Positions 7,517 to 11,334 of a DNA stretch of 11,334 nucleotides are shown in pieces. Position numbers and translations under genes: made by a program. The notes under the pieces were generated by a model. That model was not told the DNA's origin, did no database searches, and was given only the letters and a program-made list of their open reading frames with translations. Source of the stretch: Bacillota bacterium (GTDB lineage Bacteria; Bacillota; Clostridia; Oscillospirales; Oscillospiraceae); contig JAEXWS010000068.1 of assembly GCA_023406225.1 (NCBI GenBank), positions 1 through 11,334 of the forward strand. Reading direction: 5' to 3'. How positions within the stretch are numbered: position 1 is the stretch's first letter; each line of letters opens with the position of its first letter.

Positions 7517-7738
7517 TTACGCGGGAATGGGGCTGTCCTTCGGACGGAAATGGGCGCTCGGCAGTACCAGGGCCAGCAGGCCCCGAATAATCAGCGTAAT
7601 GGACATAACAAAAACGGACGCCAGTCCACTGGCGTCCGAAAGGATGGCGGCATAGGCGCGGGCGGGGCAGGAGGAAGCCACCGCAGCGGCGGACGCTGCG
7701 GCAGACACGCGGGCATTCTTCACGGACGTTCCACGCAT
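7517..7738 (-). CDS. 73-residue leader ORF or small membrane protein upstream of lctP
   Basis: I do not recognise this ORF in any family. It starts at an ATG with AGGGAG about 8 nt upstream, some 45 nt downstream of a good promoter (7791-7819), and ends 18 nt before a terminator hairpin, so it is probably transcribed and translated. The N-terminal half is Ala/Ser-rich (VSAAASAAAVASS). Residues 41-61 are hydrophobic and dense in Ile, Leu and Val (ITLIIRGLLALVLP, 47-60), and the tail is polar. Two readings fit: a small single-helix membrane protein, or a regulatory leader peptide whose Ile/Leu/Val codons are read before a terminator, in the manner of ilv/leu attenuators. Against a plain protein gene, a complete terminator-like hairpin (7610-7638) lies inside the frame. 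Function is unknown. Confidence 0.5.
   Translation of the reverse strand: MRGTSVKNARVSAAASAAAVASSCPARAYAAILSDASGLASVFVMSITLIIRGLLALVLPSAHFRPKDSPIPA
7610..7638 (-). terminator. Terminator-like hairpin inside the leader ORF
   Basis: Perfect 10-bp arms CGGACGCCAG / CTGGCGTCCG with a 4-nt loop, followed on the minus strand directly by TTTTTG (A-run 7610-7614). It lies within codons 34-43 of the 73-codon ORF. A ribosome translating this segment would keep it from forming, so it could couple readthrough to translation. Confidence 0.6.
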
Positions 7739-7790
7739 GCTGCTCACTCCCTTGTGCAGTCTCCGCCGGCGGGGCGGGCTTGTATGCTTT

Positions 7791-7819
7791 ACCATACGGG
7801 ACGGCGGGGCAAATGTCAA
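7791..7819 (-). promoter_or_regulatory. Sigma-70-type promoter for the leader ORF and lctP-dehydrogenase operon
   Basis: On the minus strand a consensus -35 TTGACA (7819-7814) is separated by exactly 17 nt from TATGGT (7796-7791), four of six matches to the -10 consensus. Transcription would begin near 7785, giving a 5' leader of about 45 nt before the small ORF. The -10 lies within an imperfect palindrome GTATG-N6-CATAC (7782-7797), which could be an operator. Confidence 0.7.
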
Positions 7820-7903
7820 TGCAAATCTGCAATGGAAAAAAATCTTTGTGCTCCCGGCAGAAAATGCGCGGAAGCGGAGGAGGCGCTTCTGTGGGAAACC
7901 CAC

Positions 7904-7937
7904 AAAAAAGAGCAGACAACGCGCCGGCGTTGTCTGC
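7904..7937 (-). terminator. Second terminator downstream of cytX, same stem as 8097-8128
   Basis: On the minus strand the 11-bp stem GCAGACAACGC / GCGTTGTCTGC is followed by TC and then TTTTTT (7909-7904). It lies about 200 nt beyond cytX and just upstream of the promoter of the next operon. Its stem core GCAGACAACG is identical to that of the hairpin at 8097-8128, so it is either a backup terminator or the 3' end of a short separate transcript. Confidence 0.75.
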
Positions 7938-8096
7938 CCGTTTCGGCGGCGGACCGCGCCATGGCGCGCCGCCGGGACGGCGGGAAGACCGGGCGGACGC
8001 CCCCTCTAAAGGCGCGTATAATGGGAAAAGCCGCCTAAAAGACATGCGCGGACCGCGTCCCCCGCGCCCCAAAGACCCCGGACGTTTTGAAAAGCG
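7938..8096. other. Non-coding stretch between two related terminators
   Basis: No convincing gene is seen. The stretch is GC-rich and holds a 14-bp perfect palindrome CGCGCCATGGCGCG (7956-7969) nested in GGCGGCG...CGCCGCC arms. On the plus strand there is a consensus TATAAT (8017-8022) but no acceptable -35 and no plus-strand gene downstream. A small minus-strand RNA ending at the terminator at 7904-7937 is conceivable but unsupported. Confidence 0.4.
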
Positions 8097-8128
8097 GGAG
8101 CAGACAACGCCAAAACGTTGTCTGCTCC
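8091..8128 (-). terminator. Terminator of the thiD-cytX transcript
   Basis: Perfect 13-bp arms GGAGCAGACAACG / CGTTGTCTGCTCC with a 6-nt loop, 13 nt past the cytX stop codon. On the minus strand the stem is followed by CGCTTTTC, a rather poor U-run, which may explain the second, stronger hairpin with the same stem at 7904-7937. Confidence 0.75.
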
Positions 8129-8141
8129 GGGTGGGCATATG

Positions 8142-9320
8142 TCAGGCGGGGGATCGGGAGGGCTTTTTCAAAAGCCGGTCCGCCAGCAGGCACAGGGCCG
8201 CCGTGGCCAGCATGTCCACCAGGGTATAGCCCACCGGGATGTCCACGCCCATCAGCCAGCGATACAGCGCGAAGCCCAGCGCCCAGATGACCAGGTTCCG
8301 CGCGTCGAAGCCCGCGCCGAAGCGGTCCCGCTTCAAAAGGAAATGGTCCGCGATCTGGATGGCGATCATGGGGGCGAACACGGAGCCGATCAGGTACAAA
8401 AAGCCCGTGATGTCGTCCATGGGGAACAGGGCCGCCCCCAGAACGCCCGCCGCCGTTACCGCCACGGCGGTCCATTTGCCCGGAAGCCTGGGGGACAGGG
8501 ACTCGGCGGAGATGCCCGCGCTCCACGCGTCCAGGAAGGTGGTGGTGACGGTGGAGAGCACCAAAATCACCAGCGCCGCCGCCCCCAGGCCCGCCTTCAC
8601 CATGATCTGGGCGATGTCGTACTCCCCGGCGTAGATGGCCGCGCCCATGCCGATGACGTACATCCAGCAGGACACCGCGCCGTAGACCAGGGCGCTGGCC
8701 AGGGTGGCCCGGAAGGGCTTTTCGGCCTCCCGGGTGTAGTCGCTGATGAGGGGCAGCCAGCTCAGCGGCATGGCCACCGCCAGCTCCACCGCCGCGCCGA
8801 AGGTCATGGCGCCGTTTCCGCAGAGCAAATGAATGGTCCCGCTTCCAAAGATGACCTTGCACAGCACCAGAGTCAGGACGAACAGCGCCGCCATGGCGAG
8901 CTTGTTGATCCACCCCAGGTTCGTGACGCCCACCACGATCCACAAAGCGATCAGTCCCCCGATGACCAGGCACCAGACCCAGCGCCCGGCGGGGAAGATG
9001 CCGTCCACGGCCAGGGCCCCGTCGTAGATCATGATGGCGGTCCAGCCCACCAGCTGGAGGACGTTCAAAAAGGCGAAGAACATGCCGCCCTTTTGGCCGA
9101 AGCTCATTTTCACCGTCTCCATGGCGCTGCGGCCGGTGCGCGCGCCGATGAGCCCCGCCAGAAACAGCATGGCGCAGCCGATGACGTGGCCCAGCAAAAT
9201 GGCGGCCAGGCCCCGGGCCATGCCCAGGGGGGCGAAGTAGGTGCCCGTCAGGATCTCGGCCAGGGAGACCCCCGCGCCGAACCAGATCAGGCCGTTTTGA
9301 AAGGTGGAGGTCTTTTTCAT
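8142..9320 (-). CDS. cytX: CytX-like hydroxymethylpyrimidine transporter (NCS1 family)
   Basis: A 392-residue transporter of the nucleobase:cation symporter-1 family, predicted to import the thiamine pyrimidine precursor HMP. The N-terminal stretch WFGAGVSLAEILTGTYFAPL (about 13-32) matches the family start, and hydrophobic segments typical of 10-12 helices continue to about residue 380. The CytX subfamily is usually found in thiamine gene clusters, and here the start ATG overlaps the thiD stop by 4 nt (ATGA), so the two proteins are co-produced: import, then phosphorylation. GGAGG lies 7 nt upstream of the start. The C-terminus ends in a short basic tail. Other NCS1 members carry cytosine or allantoin; the thiD coupling makes HMP the best guess. 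A terminator follows directly. Confidence 0.9.
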   Translation of the reverse strand: MKKTSTFQNGLIWFGAGVSLAEILTGTYFAPLGMARGLAAILLGHVIGCAMLFLAGLIGARTGRSAMETVKMSFGQKGGMFFAFLNVLQLVGWTAIMIYDGALAVDGIFPAGRWVWCLVIGGLIALWIVVGVTNLGWINKLAMAALFVLTLVLCKVIFGSGTIHLLCGNGAMTFGAAVELAVAMPLSWLPLISDYTREAEKPFRATLASALVYGAVSCWMYVIGMGAAIYAGEYDIAQIMVKAGLGAAALVILVLSTVTTTFLDAWSAGISAESLSPRLPGKWTAVAVTAAGVLGAALFPMDDITGFLYLIGSVFAPMIAIQIADHFLLKRDRFGAGFDARNLVIWALGFALYRWLMGVDIPVGYTLVDMLATAALCLLADRLLKKPSRSPA

Positions 9321-10126
9321 GTCCGGTCCTCCCCGATGAAGCGGCTTTTCAGGTCAAACATGTGGTCCAGGGGACCGGAGCCTTTTCCCAGGTCCAGCAT
9401 GGCGCCCAAGGCCCCGGAGATGTACGCCTTCGCCCGCTCCACGGCCTCTTCCAGGCCGTATCCCCTGGCCAGGTTGGAGGCGATGGCGCTGGAGAGGGTG
9501 CAGCCGGTGCCGTGGGTGTTGGGGTTTTGGATGCGCGCGCCGTGGAACCAGCGGCCCGCCCCGTTTTGCCAGAGGAGGTCGTCCGCGTCCAGGATCTGGT
9601 GGCCGCCCTTGCAGAGGACGGCGCAGCCGTATTGCCGGCTGATCTCCCTTGCGGCGGCCTCCATCCCGGCGGCGTCCGTGATGGAGCGGCCGGAGAGGAT
9701 CTCCGCCTCGGGGATGTTGGGGGTGAGGACCGCCGCCAGGGGGAGGAGCTGCTCCCGCAGGGCCTCCACCGCGGACTCGGAGATGAGCCGGTCCCCGGAG
9801 GTGGCCACCATCACCGGGTCCACCACCAGGTTTTTCGCCCCGTACTGCCGGAGTTTTTCCGCGATGACGGTGATGAGGGGGACGCTGGATACCATGCCGG
9901 TCTTTACCGCGTCGGGAAAGATGTCGGTAAAGACGCAGTCGAGCTGCTGGGCCAGGAAGTCCGGCGCGGACTCCGCGATGCTGACGACACCGGTCGTGTT
10001 CTGGGCCACCAGGGCTGTGACGGCGCTCATGGCGTAAACGCCGTGGGCGGTCATGGTCTTGATATCGGCCTGGATACCGGCGCCTCCGCTGGGATCGGTC
10101 CCAGCGATCGTCAATGCTGTTTTCAT
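9317..10126 (-). CDS. thiD: Hydroxymethylpyrimidine/phosphomethylpyrimidine kinase ThiD
   Basis: A 269-residue cytosolic kinase of the ribokinase-like fold that phosphorylates HMP and then HMP-P to HMP-PP, the pyrimidine half of thiamine phosphate. The length is standard for ThiD. Visible motifs are the N-terminal AGTDPSGGAGIQADIKT (8-24), VVDPVMVATSG (101-111), LTPNIPEAEIL (134-144) and the anion-hole/catalytic NTHGTGCTLSSAIA (203-216), with the GTGC characteristic of ThiD. The frame is open far upstream into the repeat region, but the conserved start and AAAGGAGG about 7 nt before the ATG at 10126 fix the start here. Its stop overlaps the start of cytX. Upstream lies about 900 bp without a gene, then thiE. 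No TPP riboswitch is seen directly ahead of it. Confidence 0.96.
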   Translation of the reverse strand: MKTALTIAGTDPSGGAGIQADIKTMTAHGVYAMSAVTALVAQNTTGVVSIAESAPDFLAQQLDCVFTDIFPDAVKTGMVSSVPLITVIAEKLRQYGAKNLVVDPVMVATSGDRLISESAVEALREQLLPLAAVLTPNIPEAEILSGRSITDAAGMEAAAREISRQYGCAVLCKGGHQILDADDLLWQNGAGRWFHGARIQNPNTHGTGCTLSSAIASNLARGYGLEEAVERAKAYISGALGAMLDLGKGSGPLDHMFDLKSRFIGEDRT

Positions 10127-10338
10127 GTGGATCCTCCTTTTTTGCATTGAAGTTTTATTGGGCGATACAGGGTGGTGCCCCCGATGTACCGCCGGAACCG
10201 GCCCGGAAGGGGCCGGGGTTCCCGGGATCGCCGCACGCCCCCGCGTCGGCGGGAGGAGCTGCGCGCTGCCCGCCCTCAGGGCGAGGCAGGCGCCGCTTTG
10301 TTCCTTTCTCCGCTCTCCGCGCGGGGGCCCGTTTATGT
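10127..10338. other. Non-coding spacer upstream of thiD with a GC-rich hairpin
   Basis: No gene is recognised. A long hairpin lies at 10194-10222 (GGAACCGGCCC-GGAA-GGGCC, two unpaired G, GGTTCC), and a second inverted repeat around 10270-10294 has CGCCC-TCA-GGGCG at its centre. The string AGGGTGG near 10169 recalls a T-box core but the rest of that motif is missing. The best promoter-like signal for thiD, CAATAAAA near 10152-10159, is weak. Confidence 0.4.
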
Positions 10339-10780
10339 AGAAACTGCGCTCCGCTCGCCCCGTCCTGGGGCCAAGGTTGTGCTTTCGTATCGTTTGCTTC
10401 GATGGAAGCATGCATCTGCACCCCCCATTTTCTTTGGGTCTTGCCCAAAGAAAACGGGCCGTGCACGGTCCAAAAGAAAGGCGCTGAAGGGCGGTCCCAA
10501 AATGACCGCTTCGGGTCATTTTGGGGGTCACGGGCACGCTGAGAGACTTTGGGCGATGACCCTGCGGCTTTCATCCGGCTCGCGCCGGAAGATGGCGGAC
10601 GCTTAGGCTTTCCGTCGCGTTTGGGGTCTTTTGCGCCGGGAGGGTGGTTCCGGACACCTTGCTCTTCTCTTTTGCTGCCGCCCCCTGGCGCTTCCGGAAG
10701 AGAGCGGTGCGGCAGCAAAAAGAGAAGCAGGGGGCGTCCGGGCGCGCCCCGTTCCTGCGGTTCTGTGGCAAAAGACTCTT
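10339..10780 (+). repeat. Dispersed hairpin-rich repeat, copy 2
   Basis: Inverted counterpart of 11-449. The first 24 bases of the matched end (AGAAACTGCGCTCCGCTCGC and on) are identical to the reverse complement of copy 1, and the match runs to about 10780. The same three hairpins are present: 10428-10438 with 10444-10454 (TTTTCTTTGGG arms); 10496-10507 with 10514-10525 (CCCAAAATGACC arms, loop GCTTCG); and 10664-10681 with 10709-10727 (GCTGCCGC core). It lies between thiE and thiD. No coding function is supported. Confidence 0.8.
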
Positions 10781-10823
10781 GGAATCCCGCAAAACAGTCG
10801 GTAAACACGGGCAGAAGCCCCCG

Positions 10824-10870
10824 CCCCCGGAAAGTCCGAAAAAGTCCCACGGTCTTTTTCGGCCCGGGGG
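10824..10870. other. Long hairpin with internal A/T-run stem
   Basis: Outer arms CCCCCGG (10824-10830) and CCGGGGG (10864-10870) enclose an inner stem CCGAAAAAG (10836-10844) / CTTTTTCGG (10854-10862). It is outside the copy-2 repeat and about 155 nt beyond the thiE stop codon. It could stop transcription in either direction, but the runs lie inside the stem rather than after it. Confidence 0.5.
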
Positions 10871-10884
10871 ATGTCTTTTTCTTC

Positions 10885-10917
10885 GTCCTTCTTTTTCTGC
10901 GCCAGAAAAAGAAGGAC
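10885..10917. other. Perfect 15-bp inverted repeat downstream of thiE
   Basis: Arms GTCCTTCTTTTTCTG (10885-10899) and CAGAAAAAGAAGGAC (10903-10917) with a CGC centre. In style it resembles the TTTTCTTTG hairpin of the two dispersed repeats, but the sequence differs, so it may belong to a second repeat family. The rest of 10918-11026 shows no gene. Confidence 0.6.
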
Positions 10918-11026
10918 CCCCGTGCGGGAAGCACTGCCCGCGGCGCACGCCGCACGTCTCCCTCCGTCCTCAGACGACGTTTCCCCGTCATACTTCAAAA
11001 AGCCGGAGCTGGCGGACGCTTGGGCA

Positions 11027-11334
11027 TCAGCCGGCGTTCCCCGTCATCTCTTCGCTCAATTTCAAAAGCTCCCGCGCCGCCGCCTGCACGTCCGCCGCGC
11101 CGAACAGGGCGGAGACCACCGCCACGCCGTCCAGCCCGCAGCCCCGCAGCTCCAGGATGTTCTCCCGGCTGACGCCGCCGATGGCCACCACCGGGATGTC
11201 CACCGCCGCCGTGATGGCGGCGATGGTCCTTCGGGAGATGGGGGCGGCGTCGCCCTTGGTGGCGGTGGCGAAGGCCGCGCCCACCCCCAGGTAATCCGCC
11301 CCCGCCGCCTGGGCGGCCAGGGCCTCCTCCACCG
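11027..11334 (-). CDS. thiE: Thiamine-phosphate synthase ThiE, C-terminal part (cut by window edge)
   Basis: The last roughly 100 residues of a cytosolic TIM-barrel enzyme that joins HMP-PP and thiazole phosphate into thiamine phosphate. Diagnostic stretches are GADYLGVGAAFATATKGDA and VVAIGGVSRENI followed by GLDGVAVVSALF, the phosphate-binding end of the barrel; related proteins have GADYIGVGPIFPTATK at the first site. The full protein is normally about 210 residues, so about half lies beyond the right edge and its start is not in this window. The product feeds the same pathway as thiD and cytX downstream on the same strand, though separated from them by about 900 bp of repeat sequence. TenI, a ThiE-like protein lacking synthase activity, is a less likely alternative. 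Confidence 0.9.
   Translation of the reverse strand, partial: VEEALAAQAAGADYLGVGAAFATATKGDAAPISRRTIAAITAAVDIPVVAIGGVSRENILELRGCGLDGVAVVSALFGAADVQAAARELLKLSEEMTGNAG

Noticed and set aside
8017..8022. Consensus TATAAT on the plus strand as a promoter
   Set aside because: No acceptable -35 at 16-18 nt and no plus-strand gene downstream.
7455..8138. 227-codon minus-strand ORF
   Set aside because: It runs through two strong terminators, the promoter and the leader region in a different frame from the small ORF, with no ribosome site or recognisable domain.
8118..10037. 639-codon plus-strand ORF antisense to cytX and thiD, and similar long antisense ORFs at 4476-5609 and 1864-2646
   Set aside because: All overlap confidently assigned minus-strand genes and have shadow-like composition (runs of His, Gln, Gly, Asp).
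10160..10192. AGGGTGG...ACCGCC resembling a T-box core
   Set aside because: The two halves are interrupted by extra bases, no specifier stem or terminator/antiterminator pair fits, and it is on the strand opposite to thiD.
10127..10537. Long N-terminal extension of thiD into the repeat
   Set aside because: The conserved ThiD start and AAAGGAGG lie at 10126; the extension encodes the repeat sequence and matches no ThiD.
10537..10580. GCTGAGA string followed by ACCCTGCGG, recalling a TPP riboswitch
   Set aside because: It is on the plus strand, opposite to the thiamine genes, part of the repeat (also in copy 1 far from any thiamine gene), and the other conserved TPP riboswitch strings are absent.
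11..10780. Composite transposon bounded by the inverted repeats
   Set aside because: The copies have diverged, no transposase or integrase lies between or inside them, and the enclosed genes are ordinary metabolic and transport operons.

Overview
The window is GC-rich bacterial chromosome in which every recognisable gene lies on the minus strand. The GC-rich codon use, strong AGGAGG-type ribosome binding sites and the gene set (a MacB/YknXYZ-type efflux operon, a lactate-permease/2-hydroxyacid dehydrogenase pair, thiamine salvage genes) suggest a high-GC member of the Clostridia, perhaps an Oscillospiraceae gut commensal. That placement is an inference; there is no rRNA or other marker here to confirm it.

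From high to low coordinates, which is the direction of transcription: (1) thiamine block: the C-terminal end of thiE (cut by the right edge), a roughly 900-bp non-coding stretch full of hairpins, then thiD and cytX, which overlap by 4 bp and end at a terminator. These cover HMP uptake (CytX), HMP/HMP-P phosphorylation (ThiD) and coupling to thiazole phosphate (ThiE). (2) A 2-hydroxyacid block: a good sigma-70-type promoter, a 73-codon leader ORF carrying one terminator-like hairpin inside it and another just after it, then an LctP-family permease and an L-2-hydroxyisocaproate/L-lactate dehydrogenase. (3) A hairpin-rich spacer and an AT-rich promoter region. (4) An efflux operon of an unusually long, internally duplicated HlyD-like adaptor, an ABC ATPase and a MacB/FtsX permease, with overlapping stop and start codons and a clear terminator.

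The outermost non-coding stretches carry two inverted copies of a dispersed repeat of about 440 bp (11-449 and 10339-10780). Both copies fold into the same three strong hairpins, and some sequence differences between them preserve pairing, so the element looks like structured RNA or DNA rather than a gene. It is the strongest candidate here for something undescribed. The second is the leader upstream of the permease. Its small ORF is rich in Ile/Leu/Val codons near its end, and its RNA can form mutually exclusive hairpins ahead of a terminator. Because the downstream enzyme resembles a family acting on 2-oxoacids made from branched-chain amino acids, attenuation by those amino acids is a plausible but unproven idea. 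No transposase, CRISPR array, tRNA or rRNA was seen.
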